Part shown: positions 6,468-13,366 of the stretch, one piece after another
Position numbering within the stretch: the first letter of the stretch is position 1
How the letters are laid out: each line of letters opens with the position of its first letter
Assembly (NCBI GenBank): GCA_027296045.1
Contig: JAPUJS010000637.1
Span: forward strand, 1-19,079
Reading direction: 5' to 3'
Source of the DNA: a bacterium
GTDB taxonomy: Bacteria; Latescibacterota; UBA2968
DNA length: 19,079 nt
Notes under the pieces: generated by a model
The model's input: the letters and a program-made list of their open reading frames with translations, nothing else
The model's database searches: none
What the model was told of the DNA's origin: nothing
Program-made: the position numbers and the translations under genes

Positions 6468-7790
6468 CTATGGCGGATCCATCGGCACTTTCTGGCGTTT
6501 GGGAACCAGAGGATCGTATTTAAACCCACGGGTTTTCTTTTTAAATTCCGCCCGGGCTTCTTGCAATTTTTTCTTGTCTTGCATGAGATCGATGGCCGAG
6601 CCTGCAAAGACTTTGGCGGTCTGGAGGATGGACCGTTCGGCAAAAGGCATCAGGGCCTGGGCGGCCATGTCCCGGTGGTGTCCGGGTGTGCCTTTGGTGT
6701 AGCAGACCATCTGGAAACGGCCCAGGGGAACGAGCCAGGAGACGTTGTCTTCGTCGGTGGAACCGCGGCCTTGAGACCCCCGACCCTCTTTGACGGTGGT
6801 ATTAAATTCGCCGTCATAGTTTAGTTTTTGGACGCGTTCTCGGTCGGCTTTTGTTGCACGGGGTGGCCCGAATAGTTTCAGGTTTTTGTGGACGACATCG
6901 CACATCGTGTCGTTGGGTAAGCGGGGGTAGACGGCTGTGATGCGATGCCATTTCATGGTGGTTTCGGTGGCAATGGCTGCGCCCTTGGCACAAGCGGTGA
7001 GCCGTTCCCGGATCTCGTCGACCTGGGCGCGGTCTTTGCCCCGGACATAATACCAGACTTTGGCATAGGCAGGCACCACATTGGGCGCGTCTCCGCCGCC
7101 GCGGATGACGCAGTGAATGCGGACATTTTCGGGGACGTGTTCGCGCAAATAGTTGGCGGCCACGTCCATGAGCATGACGCCGTCCAGGGCGCTGCGGCCG
7201 TTGTGGGCGCTGGCGCCGTGGGCGGTTTTGCCGGCAAATTCATATACGAGGGAGTCCATGGACGATCCGCCGTAGTTGTTGACCCCCGAATCGGCACCGG
7301 GGTGCCAGGCCAGGACGGCGTCGAGGTCTCGGAAGGCCCCGTCCCGGGCCATGTAGACTTTGCCGGACAGGGTTTCTTCGGCGGGGCATCCGTAGTAGAT
7401 GATCTGGCCCTGAGAACCGGTGGATTCGAGAACGGTTTTGGCGGCGACCGCACCTACGGCCGGGGCTGTGCCCAGAAGGTTGTGGCCTCAGCCGTGTCCC
7501 CAGGTGCCGTCTGCAGCGCCACAGTTGGGCAGGGCGTCGTATTCGCCGAGCATGCCAATAGCAGGTTTGCCTTTGCCCCAGGTGGCGCGAAAGGCGGTGG
7601 GAATATTTTTGAAGGAAAACTCGATTTGGAAACCGTTTTCACCCAGATAGTCGGCCAGGCGTTTCGAGGAGTTGGTTTCGCGAAAGGGGAGTTCGGCCCA
7701 GGCGTGGATCTCCCTGGAAATGGTCCGGGCCTGTCTGGCCTGAGATTGGACTGCTTTGTCGACGCGATTTTTTTTGGTTTTAGAGGTCAT
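6468..7790 (-). CDS. M20-family amidohydrolase (AbgB-like) with one in-frame TGA, candidate selenoprotein
   Basis: The reading frame from ATG 7790 to TAG 6468 spans 440 residues with a single interruption, TGA at codon 101. Before it: ISREIHAWAELPFRE and AIGMLGEYDALPNC, ending GHG. Directly after it, in the same frame: GHNLLGTAPAVGAVAAK, then YYGCPAEETLSGKVYMARDG. As recalled, E. coli AbgB reads GHGCGHNLLGTAA, then FYGCPGEEGGSGKTFMVREG, so the TGA replaces the conserved metal-ligand Cys. The other dinuclear-site residues are present: H103, E138/E139 (catalytic base and ligand), H163 in LAWHPG and H371 in GTPGHH. The AbgB-type GSTDEDNVSW is at 343-352. Such enzymes hydrolyse amide bonds of acyl- or aryl-amino acids. 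No frameshift or other stop is present. The Shine-Dalgarno AAGGAG lies 11 nt upstream. If TGA is not decoded, only a 100-residue stub is made and the gene is a pseudogene. Family assignment is firm; selenocysteine is inference. Confidence 0.88.
7452..7480 (-). other. Stem-loop downstream of the TGA, weak bacterial SECIS candidate
   Basis: In the mRNA, seven nt after the TGA, ACCU pairs with AGGU, and after a U / CCGU internal loop CUGGG pairs with CCCGG (one G-U pair) around the loop CACAGC. The apical loop begins 18 nt after the TGA, inside the range usual for bacterial SECIS elements. The G in the loop is not in its first two positions unless the top G-C pair is opened. GC-rich coding sequence yields such stems by chance, so this is only permissive evidence. 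Confidence 0.25.
7488..7490 (-). other. In-frame TGA at a conserved Cys position, candidate selenocysteine codon
   Basis: Read on the minus strand, the codons are GGA-CAC-GGC-TGA-GGC-CAC-AAC (second-to-last block: GHG-U-GHN). The codon is one substitution away from TGC or TGT. Only a handful of the 440 codons of this gene are Cys, and the TGA falls at the metal-binding one. That placement is much easier to explain by recoding than by random nonsense. A base-call error remains possible. Confidence 0.6.
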
Positions 7791-7792
7791 GT

Positions 7793-7808
7793 TAAGGAAA
7801 GCTCCTTA
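7793..7808 (-). promoter_or_regulatory. Short hairpin holding the amidohydrolase Shine-Dalgarno
   Basis: In the leader of the amidohydrolase, UAAGGA and UCCUUA form a perfect 6-bp stem with a 4-nt loop (GCUU). The 5' arm contains the AAGGAG ribosome-binding site, and the ATG follows two bases after the 3' arm. This could reduce or tune initiation, but such a short A/U-rich stem may be incidental. Confidence 0.3.
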
Positions 7809-7930
7809 TGGTGGGGGTTATGAAATTTTCGATTTGGCCTTGTGGAAGGTCTGAATTTCCTGCTCCGGGTACAATCGCTGCAAGGTCCGAACACATGTTG
7901 TCCCGAGATTGCGACTGTAGAAAGTCGGGG

Positions 7931-7946
7931 CGAGGAGGCATCCTCG
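7931..7946 (-). terminator. Hairpin after the isopropylmalate-family gene, no T tract
   Basis: A perfect 6-bp stem (cgagga / tcctcg) with a 4-nt loop lies about 10 nt after the TAA of the minus-strand dehydrogenase. No U run follows, so it is at best a processing or pausing structure. The rest of the 165-nt gap to the amidohydrolase shows no gene. Confidence 0.2.
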
Positions 7947-7955
7947 ACGTCGGGT

Positions 7956-9035
7956 TTAGATTTCGGATGCAACCGCATCGCCTACTTCTTTGGTTTTGGC
8001 TTTGCCGCCCAGGTCGCCGGTGTGGGTGGTGTCGCTTTGCAGGACGCGGGAGACGGCATCGTCTATGGTCTTGGCGGCGGCCCTGGCTTCGGGGTCGTTG
8101 TGGCGTTCTCCGATCCAGGTGAGCATCATTGAGGCCGAGAGGATCTGGGCAACGGGGTTGGCGATGCCTTCGCCGGCAATGTCCGGGGCCGTGCCGTGGG
8201 AGGGTTGGAAAATGCCGTATTGATCGCCCACATCGGCGGAAGGGGCCATGCCCATGCCCCCGATGGTGCCTGCGGCGAGATCGGAGATGATGTCGCCAAA
8301 CATGTTTTCGGCCACGACCACGTCGTAGAAATCGGGGCGGCGAACCTGGTGGACCGTGTAGGCGTCCACGTAGGCATAATCGCGTTCGGTGTCGGGATAC
8401 TGGTCGCCAATCCGGTCGTAGATTTCGCGGAAATAGGCCTGGGATTTGAGCACGTTGGCCTTGTCCACACAGGTGACCCGGCGGACCCCGTCTAGCGGGG
8501 CACCGTTGCGCTGTTGGGCGATTTCAAAGGCGTATTTGACAATGCGTTCGGTACCTTTTTTGGTGATGATCATGCTGTCGATGGCAACTTCGTCTCCCAC
8601 CCGAATCCCGGCACCTCGGGAGGCATAGAGGCCCTCGGTATTTTCCCGCATGATCACGTAGTCAATGGGAGGATCGTTGGCCAGGAGGGGTTTGACGCCG
8701 AGATATTTTTTGATCGGGCGGATGCCGGCGTAGAGGTCCAATACAAAGCGCAGGGTGAGCTGGGGTGCGATTTCGGTGCCGTCGGGAAAGCGGACGTTGG
8801 GATCTCCGGCCGAGCCGAAGAGGACGGCGTCGCTTTTTTTACATGCCTCCAGAGTTTCGTCGGGGAGGTCGGTACCGGTTTTCTGATAACAAGCGGCACC
8901 AACGGGGTGTTCGCTGAAGACAAAACGCAGATCGGGGTGTGGTTTTTCCAGCGCAAGCAGGGCTTTCACCGCTTCTTCGACAACTTCGGGGCCAATACCG
9001 TCTCCCGGAAGGACGGCGATTTGATAGGTGGGCAT
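7956..9035 (-). CDS. Isocitrate/isopropylmalate dehydrogenase-family NAD-dependent oxidative decarboxylase (LeuB/tartrate/D-malate dehydrogenase type)
   Basis: This is a beta-hydroxyacid oxidative decarboxylase of 359 residues, the usual LeuB length. Family motifs: LPGDGIGPEVVEEA at the N-terminus; substrate arginines R96, R106 and R130 (the last in MRENTEGLY, with Y137); K192 in CVDKANVLKS; the metal aspartates D224 (YVDAYTVHQ), D248 and D252 (ENMFGDIISDLAA); and the NAD-binding HGTAPDIAGEGIANP. It catalyses oxidation and decarboxylation of a 2-hydroxy-3-carboxy acid. No leuA/C/D genes are nearby, and it sits between an enolase-superfamily enzyme and an amidohydrolase. A catabolic substrate such as tartrate, D-malate or a sugar-acid derivative is therefore at least as likely as leucine synthesis. 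The start is supported by AAAGGA five bases before the ATG, inside a leader shared with the upstream gene. The exact substrate cannot be read from sequence. Confidence 0.9.
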   Translation of the reverse strand: MPTYQIAVLPGDGIGPEVVEEAVKALLALEKPHPDLRFVFSEHPVGAACYQKTGTDLPDETLEACKKSDAVLFGSAGDPNVRFPDGTEIAPQLTLRFVLDLYAGIRPIKKYLGVKPLLANDPPIDYVIMRENTEGLYASRGAGIRVGDEVAIDSMIITKKGTERIVKYAFEIAQQRNGAPLDGVRRVTCVDKANVLKSQAYFREIYDRIGDQYPDTERDYAYVDAYTVHQVRRPDFYDVVVAENMFGDIISDLAAGTIGGMGMAPSADVGDQYGIFQPSHGTAPDIAGEGIANPVAQILSASMMLTWIGERHNDPEARAAAKTIDDAVSRVLQSDTTHTGDLGGKAKTKEVGDAVASEI

Positions 9036-9040
9036 AAAGA

Positions 9041-9060
9041 TCCTTTCTGGAAACTGTGTA
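9041..9060 (-). promoter_or_regulatory. Leader box shared with the enolase-superfamily gene (copy 1)
   Basis: On the minus strand this reads TACACAGTTTCCAGAAAGGA and lies five bases before the dehydrogenase ATG. It matches the leader at 10366-10385 at 18 of 20 positions. It includes the ribosome-binding site and the small palindrome TTTC-CA-GAAA. The remainder of the 183-nt gap to the enolase-superfamily gene holds the hairpin described separately and an A/T-rich TATTATAG stretch near 9090 that could be a -10 element. Confidence 0.5.
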
Positions 9061-9079
9061 AGGGGCCTTCGTGCCCCTT
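9060..9079 (-). other. 7-bp hairpin in the dehydrogenase leader
   Basis: aaggggc and gcccctt pair around a 6-nt loop, directly upstream of the shared leader box. No U run follows in the minus direction. It may be a leader structure or a weak terminator for read-through from the enolase-superfamily gene. Confidence 0.3.
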
Positions 9080-9218
9080 TCTGCTTCTATAATATTCAAA
9101 GTCAAGGTATGAGCTTAAGGGGGAGATCCCGGTGGTGCTGGGGCGCAAAAAGCTGGGCGTTATGAATGTGGAGCCAGGTCATAGGTCAATCGACAATCGC
9201 GTCCAGGATTCGGGCACA

Positions 9219-10355
9219 TTACGATTTTTCGATGCGGAATCCGTCTTCGGACTGTACTCCTTGTTCGATGACGTCCGGTTCCAGGTCAAAGCCCGTGCCG
9301 GGCGTGTCGGGCACGATGAGACGGCCGTTTTTTTGTTCCCAGCCGTCCAGGACGACCCCGTTCAGATCGGCCGGGGCGGCTTCCTGAAGGCAAAAGTGGG
9401 GCACAGAGGCGGCAAAGTGGGCGTGGCAGTAGCGTTCGATGATAGAGCCCCAGCAGTGGGGAGCGCACTGGGCGCCCCAGGGCTCGATCTTGTCGGCCGT
9501 GGCCCTCCACCAGGTGAGGCCTTTGGCGCGGAAGTCGTGCTGGACTACGTCGATCCACCCCGATTGGACCATGTCGAAAAAGTTGGGCGGTGGTGGACCG
9601 GATTCGCCATCGGCGACGAGGGTGTCGTAGCCTTTTTCCCGAATGAATTCTTTGAGGGGTTCATTGAAATTTCGGTCTTCCGGGAAGGGCTCTTCAAACC
9701 AAAACAGGCCCACGTCCTCGCAGCGTTCCAGGATTTCCTTGGTCATGTTCAGCACACCCCCATTGTTCGAATCGACGAGAATTTTGGCATCGGGTCCTGC
9801 GGCTTCCCGAATGGTGTGGATGACCAGGACGTCTCGATCCTGGCCTTCCTGGAGGGGCATCCATTTGCCGCCCCGGCCAATTTTGATTTTGAAATTTTGA
9901 TATCCGTAGTCGTGGCCGGTCTGGACTTCGTCTTTAAAGATCTGGACGGCTTCTTCATCGGCAGCATCCAGGTCGTCGATATAAACCGAGCCGTCGTAGA
10001 GTTCGACCTCCCGGGAGCCGCGGGCGCCAAGGAGTTGATACAGGGGTTGGTCGGAGAGTTTGGCAATTAGGTCCCAGAGCGGGAGGTCGATGATGACGCC
10101 GTCTTCGAGGGCGCCTTCGGGCAGGCGAAACAGGTCGCTGAGGGGTTTGCCCAGCAGGGCTTCGGCGTCTTCCCTGCTGAGGCGGGACCAGCCAATGCCG
10201 ACGGTGCCGCTTTCGGTGTGCAGGCGAACGACCGGATCGGTTACAGTGTCGCCATGGATGCCTGCTTTGGCGTTGCGGCCAATGAGTCGTGGTCGGCGGA
10301 TTTTGAGAGTGATTTTTTCGATTTTGACAATGCGATCGGAGAGCAGGTCGGACAT
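9219..10355 (-). CDS. Mandelate racemase/muconate lactonizing enzyme (enolase superfamily), probable sugar-acid dehydratase or racemase
   Basis: This is an enolase-superfamily enzyme of 378 residues. The N-terminal capping region (about 10-110) is followed by the TIM barrel. The Mg ligands are D195 (ILVDSNNG), E221/E222 (FWFEEPFPED) and E251 (ADGES). The KxK motif is K156-x-K158 in NFKIKIG, a catalytic base at barrel strand 2, and a candidate second base is H300 in CAPHCWGS. These enzymes abstract a proton alpha to a carboxylate. The KxK plus His pairing fits the mandelate-racemase or sugar-acid dehydratase branch, but substrate prediction at this level is unsafe. The start is chosen by AAGGAG nine bases upstream of the ATG at 10355. 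It is the first gene of the minus-strand block and lies behind a promoter with a perfect TTGACA box. The next gene is an isopropylmalate-family decarboxylating dehydrogenase, which suggests a carboxylic-acid catabolic route. Confidence 0.9.
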   Translation of the reverse strand: MSDLLSDRIVKIEKITLKIRRPRLIGRNAKAGIHGDTVTDPVVRLHTESGTVGIGWSRLSREDAEALLGKPLSDLFRLPEGALEDGVIIDLPLWDLIAKLSDQPLYQLLGARGSREVELYDGSVYIDDLDAADEEAVQIFKDEVQTGHDYGYQNFKIKIGRGGKWMPLQEGQDRDVLVIHTIREAAGPDAKILVDSNNGGVLNMTKEILERCEDVGLFWFEEPFPEDRNFNEPLKEFIREKGYDTLVADGESGPPPPNFFDMVQSGWIDVVQHDFRAKGLTWWRATADKIEPWGAQCAPHCWGSIIERYCHAHFAASVPHFCLQEAAPADLNGVVLDGWEQKNGRLIVPDTPGTGFDLEPDVIEQGVQSEDGFRIEKS

Positions 10356-10365
10356 GAAAAGAAGC

Positions 10366-10385
10366 TCCTTTCTGGAAATCGTGTA
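10366..10385 (-). promoter_or_regulatory. Leader box shared with the isopropylmalate-family gene (copy 2)
   Basis: On the minus strand this reads TACACGATTTCCAGAAAGGA, with the ATG ten bases downstream. It differs from the copy at 9041-9060 only in an AG/GA swap. It lies within the predicted 5' untranslated region, after the promoter at 10397-10425. Confidence 0.5.
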
Positions 10386-10396
10386 TTGGGGTCTCT

Positions 10397-10425
10397 AAGG
10401 TAGAGCAGGCCCGACGGGTTGTCAA
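10397..10425 (-). promoter_or_regulatory. Candidate sigma-70 promoter for the catabolic block
   Basis: On the minus strand a perfect TTGACA (-35, 10420-10425) is followed after exactly 17 nt by TACCTT (-10, 10397-10402; three of six matches). Predicted transcription would start about 35 nt before the enolase-superfamily ATG. The -35 and spacing are good and the -10 is weak, so an activator may be involved. Confidence 0.45.
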
Positions 10426-10469
10426 ATGATAATGGGAGTGTGAGAAAAGGGCTATTTGAACCTTTGACC

Positions 10470-10498
10470 TTGAATTTTGGTAGGGATCGGGTTATCTT
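10470..10498 (+). promoter_or_regulatory. Candidate promoter for the PhyH-family oxygenase gene
   Basis: TTGAAT (10470-10475) and TATCTT (10493-10498) are spaced 17 nt apart, about 50 nt before the ATG at 10548. This is divergent to the minus-strand promoter at 10397-10425. Each box matches consensus at four of six positions. Confidence 0.3.
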
Positions 10499-10547
10499 TG
10501 TATGTGTATATGACTATATGTGCCAGACGTTCTCTCAGGAGCGATTC

Positions 10548-11345
10548 ATGGTGATACTTTCGGAAGACGATATTCGGCATTTTAAGCGCGAAGGGTATTT
10601 GATCAAGCGCGGGGTGCTGGACCCAGATCTGATGGCCCGTGCCCGCGCCCGGCTGTGGGATGGAGCGCCTCCGAGCCGAAAACGGGACGACCCGGAGACC
10701 TGGGTAGGGCCGTTTACGCCGGAAGAGGAAAATAGAGACGGGAGCAATGCCAGACGGGGATATCGCTGGAATTTTCGAGAACCGGGCGGAGAAGATTTTA
10801 TGGTGCGCCTTCTGGCCAAAGATCCGTCGGTCTATGGGATGGCCGAGCAGCTTTTGGGCAAAGGCAAGCTGATTGAGCCCGAACGGATTCGGGGTATTTA
10901 TTGCACAATGCCTTATGATGTGGAGATTCCAGAACGGCCGCCGGGCTGTCACGTCGACGCACATCCGTTTCATTTTGGCGTGGTAGGCTATATCGACTTT
11001 GTCCCGCCAGGAGGAGGAGGCTTTACGGTTTGGCCAAAGAGTCATCGGTCTTTTTACTACGATTTTTATTCGCAACACAAGATCGAACCGACGGGGCAAT
11101 ACGACACAGATCGGGAGACCATTGGCAAGGAATGGGCATTTGCAGATTGTCACGGCGCTCCGGGCGATATTGTCTTCTGGCATCATCGGATTGGGCACAC
11201 GGCCTCGCCGAACGGGTCGCGTCAGATACGACAGGCGGTATTGTATGATTTCCGCAAGAAGGATCTGGTGAGGACAATGGAAGAACCACCCTGCGAAGAC
11301 ATGTGGCGAGACTGGTCGGATGCGGTGCGGGAGATGGAAGAATAG
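10548..11345 (+). CDS. Phytanoyl-CoA dioxygenase (PhyH)-family Fe(II)/2-oxoglutarate oxygenase
   Basis: This is a double-stranded beta-helix oxygenase of 265 residues. The facial triad is H135 and D137 (GCHVDAHPFHF) with distal H217 (HHRIGHTAS), and R225 (PNGSR) is placed to bind the 2-oxoglutarate carboxylate. Other family marks are the N-terminal LSEDDIRHFKREGYLIKRGVL, GGGGFTVWPKSHR and GAPGDIVFWHH. The start at 10548 is chosen because CAGGAG lies six bases upstream and because it begins with the standard LSEDDI helix; an extension to 10419 would add 43 residues without similarity. There is no signal peptide, so it is cytoplasmic. Families like this hydroxylate varied small molecules and are greatly expanded in some uncultured bacterial phyla. 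The substrate is unknown. It is divergent from the catabolic block and may share its control region. Confidence 0.9.
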   Translation: MVILSEDDIRHFKREGYLIKRGVLDPDLMARARARLWDGAPPSRKRDDPETWVGPFTPEEENRDGSNARRGYRWNFREPGGEDFMVRLLAKDPSVYGMAEQLLGKGKLIEPERIRGIYCTMPYDVEIPERPPGCHVDAHPFHFGVVGYIDFVPPGGGGFTVWPKSHRSFYYDFYSQHKIEPTGQYDTDRETIGKEWAFADCHGAPGDIVFWHHRIGHTASPNGSRQIRQAVLYDFRKKDLVRTMEEPPCEDMWRDWSDAVREMEE

Positions 11346-11383
11346 GGTTTTAAGTTGGTTGTCTGGAGCCTGGAACTTTATTT

Positions 11384-11764
11384 ATGGCACGGATACTGTT
11401 GGTTGATGACGATGATCTGTCGCAGTCCATTCTTCGGGATTTGTTGGGCGGGTTTGGACACCAGGTGGTAGAGGCAGCAGATAGTGTGGAAGGTTTGAAG
11501 TGCTTTCAGCGGTTTGAAGTGGATCTGGTGATCAGCGACCTGTTTATGCCCCAGCATGGGGGGCTGGAATTTATTCGGAACATTCGGGCCCTGGATCCGG
11601 ATATGGGGATTATTGCGGTATCGGGGATCCAGCTGGACGCTAAAAAGGTGATTTTCGACCAGGCCCTCCAGGCCGGGGCAGCTTATGCGCTGGAAAAACC
11701 TTTCCGACCCAAGGTGCTGCAACAGGCTGTCGAAACGCTGCTTGGGGACGCAAATTCCGGTTGA
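11384..11764 (+). CDS. Single-domain response regulator (receiver only)
   Basis: This is a CheY-like receiver of 126 residues with no output domain. The acidic pocket is D8-D11 (LLVDDDD), the phosphoacceptor is D52 (LVISDLFMP), the switch residue is S80 (IAVSG), and the conserved lysine is K105 (ALEKPF). It begins 38 nt after the PhyH gene stop, and its Shine-Dalgarno is weak (gcctgga). About 120 nt separates it from the HDOD-receiver gene, which carries its own receiver. The two plausibly belong to one phosphorelay or signalling unit, but no histidine kinase is in the window. Confidence 0.9.
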   Translation: MARILLVDDDDLSQSILRDLLGGFGHQVVEAADSVEGLKCFQRFEVDLVISDLFMPQHGGLEFIRNIRALDPDMGIIAVSGIQLDAKKVIFDQALQAGAAYALEKPFRPKVLQQAVETLLGDANSG

Positions 11765-11884
11765 CTTCTCCGGCAGATTTGATTTTTTTGCTTCTTGGCG
11801 GAATGAAGCAAACGGGTTTCTTTTTTCTTCCGGGTGATTGGGGGCGTTGGGGAAGCCCCATCAACCGTCGGGAAACGGGATCGC

Positions 11885-13222
11885 ATGGCTATGCAAAATG
11901 GCGATGTCCTAAAAATAATCGAAAAGGCCAAAGACCTGCCCACGCTATCGACGGTGGCGACCCGGGTTTTGAGTGTGACTTCGGGGGCGGAGACGTCGGT
12001 CAAAGAAGTGGCTGAGTTGATCGAAAAGGATGTGGCATTGTCGGTCAAGGTTCTCCAGGTGATCAATTCGCCGTTTTATGGGTTTGGCCGGGGGATTACC
12101 AGCGTCTCGGAAGCGGTCGGGCTTATGGGCTTTGAACAAGTGGGCGACCTGGCACTGGGTATCTCGGTCATGGGCAGTTTTTTCCAGGACGACACCTTCG
12201 GGTTTAGCTTCCGGCATTTCTGGGAACGGTGTGTGGGCAATGCTGTGGCGGCCGTGAAATTGACGGCCCTGGTGAAGCCCGACGCCTCTCATTCTATTTT
12301 TACCGCTGCTCTGCTCCAGGATATTGGTACCTGTTTGCTGGTGCAAAACATGCCACTGGCCTATGGGATGGCACTCGGGGTGGCCAAAGAGCGCAATTCT
12401 CATATTGTGGAGGCCGAGCGAGAGATTCTGGGGGCCGATCATACGGAGGTCGGGGCGATTTTAGCGGACAAGTGGAGCTTGCCGATCTCCTTGCAGATAT
12501 CCATTCGATACCATCATTTTGCCGAGTTTGGCGACGATCCGGGCGAGGAGGTGGCCAACCATCACCTGTCCACCGAGGTCAAGGTGATCAACGTCTCCAA
12601 TTTGATGACCAAGGCCTTTTATGAAGAGGAAGACGTGGAAGGTGTGCGGACGGCTCTGACGGATCGGGCCGAGGACTTGCTCAAGTTAAAACCCGACCAG
12701 GTGGAGGCCATTCTGGATCAGTTGCCTCTGGAGATCGAGCAGGCCCGGTTGTTATTTCTTCCCACCAGCATGGAAGAAGTACCTCCAGTGGTGGAAAAGG
12801 ATGTTCCGGATGAAGAAGAGGCGCGTCGGGCCATCCGGAAGCAAGACAAGAGCAAACATAAGATTCTGGTGGCCGAAGACTCGGCGGCGACCCGGATTGC
12901 GATTTCAAATATGCTCAAGCGGATGGGCTATGAGGTGATCATTGCCTTTAACGGCGAAGAGGCCGTGAAACTGGCCCGCCGGGAGAAGCCCGATCTGATT
13001 ATGCTGGATGTTCTGATGCCCGTGATGGACGGTATCGATGCGCTTCGAGAAATCCGGGCGGATACCCAGTTGCGCACCACACCGGTGGTGATGCTGACTT
13101 CGATGACGGATATTCGAATGGTGACCGAGGCGATTGAGGCTGGGGCCAACGATTATATTGCCAAACCTTTCCAGGTCTCGCTGTTGATTGAGCGGGTGGA
13201 ACGATATATTCATGCAAGATGA
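11885..13222 (+). CDS. HDOD domain protein with C-terminal receiver domain
   Basis: The protein has 445 residues. An HDOD domain occupies roughly residues 12-215 (LPTLSTVATRVLSV, then INSPFYGFGRGITSVSEAV and LLQDIGTCLL). The metal-binding HD pair is replaced (LQDIG), as is usual for HDOD, so it is unlikely to be a phosphodiesterase. A linker rich in Glu and Asp (about 290-320) leads to a CheY-like receiver: E331/D332 pocket, phosphoacceptor D375 (IMLDVLMPVMDG), T405 and K427 (IAKPF). The ATG at 11885 is preferred; a GTG at 11834 would add 17 residues of no family similarity. HDOD-receiver proteins act in two-component output for motility, stress or c-di-GMP-linked behaviour. It is followed by a clear terminator, so it ends a transcription unit that may begin with the single-domain receiver. 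Confidence 0.9.
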   Translation: MAMQNGDVLKIIEKAKDLPTLSTVATRVLSVTSGAETSVKEVAELIEKDVALSVKVLQVINSPFYGFGRGITSVSEAVGLMGFEQVGDLALGISVMGSFFQDDTFGFSFRHFWERCVGNAVAAVKLTALVKPDASHSIFTAALLQDIGTCLLVQNMPLAYGMALGVAKERNSHIVEAEREILGADHTEVGAILADKWSLPISLQISIRYHHFAEFGDDPGEEVANHHLSTEVKVINVSNLMTKAFYEEEDVEGVRTALTDRAEDLLKLKPDQVEAILDQLPLEIEQARLLFLPTSMEEVPPVVEKDVPDEEEARRAIRKQDKSKHKILVAEDSAATRIAISNMLKRMGYEVIIAFNGEEAVKLARREKPDLIMLDVLMPVMDGIDALREIRADTQLRTTPVVMLTSMTDIRMVTEAIEAGANDYIAKPFQVSLLIERVERYIHAR

Positions 13223-13247
13223 TCTTTCAGAAGCGATCGAATGGGAG

Positions 13248-13280
13248 ACCCTCCGGATGTGTTCTGGGGGGTTTTGTTTT
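13248..13280 (+). terminator. Rho-independent terminator after the HDOD-receiver gene
   Basis: accctcc (13248-13254) pairs with ggggggt (13266-13272, one G-T pair) around an 11-nt loop, followed by tttt-g-tttt. It starts about 25 nt after the stop codon. Confidence 0.7.
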
Positions 13281-13288
13281 ATGTCCTG

Positions 13289-13356
13289 CGTTCCAAGTTC
13301 GGACCTTCGGATTTGGAGTGTTTGAACTCGGGATCTGGAACTCCGAACTTGGAACG
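13289..13356. repeat. Inverted-repeat element, 15-bp perfect arms, 38-nt centre
   Basis: cgttccaagttcgga (13289-13303) is the exact reverse complement of 13342-13356. The centre is made of degenerate ttcgga/ggatttgga/gaactcggg units. Any reading frame through it gives the low-complexity SEFQIPSSNTPNPK type of spurious peptide, so it is not a gene. It looks like a dispersed intergenic palindrome of the kind present in many copies in some bacterial genomes. Confidence 0.75.
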
Positions 13357-13366
13357 GAAATTGCCC

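Noticed and set aside
6468..7352. Separate gene starting at the internal ATG 7352
   Set aside because: No Shine-Dalgarno precedes it, the frame upstream to the TGA is homologous to the same enzyme, and the product would lack half the metal site.
6468..7790. Alternative genetic code (TGA as sense codon) to explain the interrupted amidohydrolase
   Set aside because: Several other genes in the window end in TGA at their natural family termini (sigma-54 activator, TVP38, sulfatase, SMC, PLP enzyme), and none has an internal TGA.
10419..10547. N-terminal extension of the PhyH-family oxygenase from an ATG at 10419
   Set aside because: The extra 43 residues have no family similarity and overlap the likely divergent promoter region; the ATG at 10548 has a clear ribosome-binding site.
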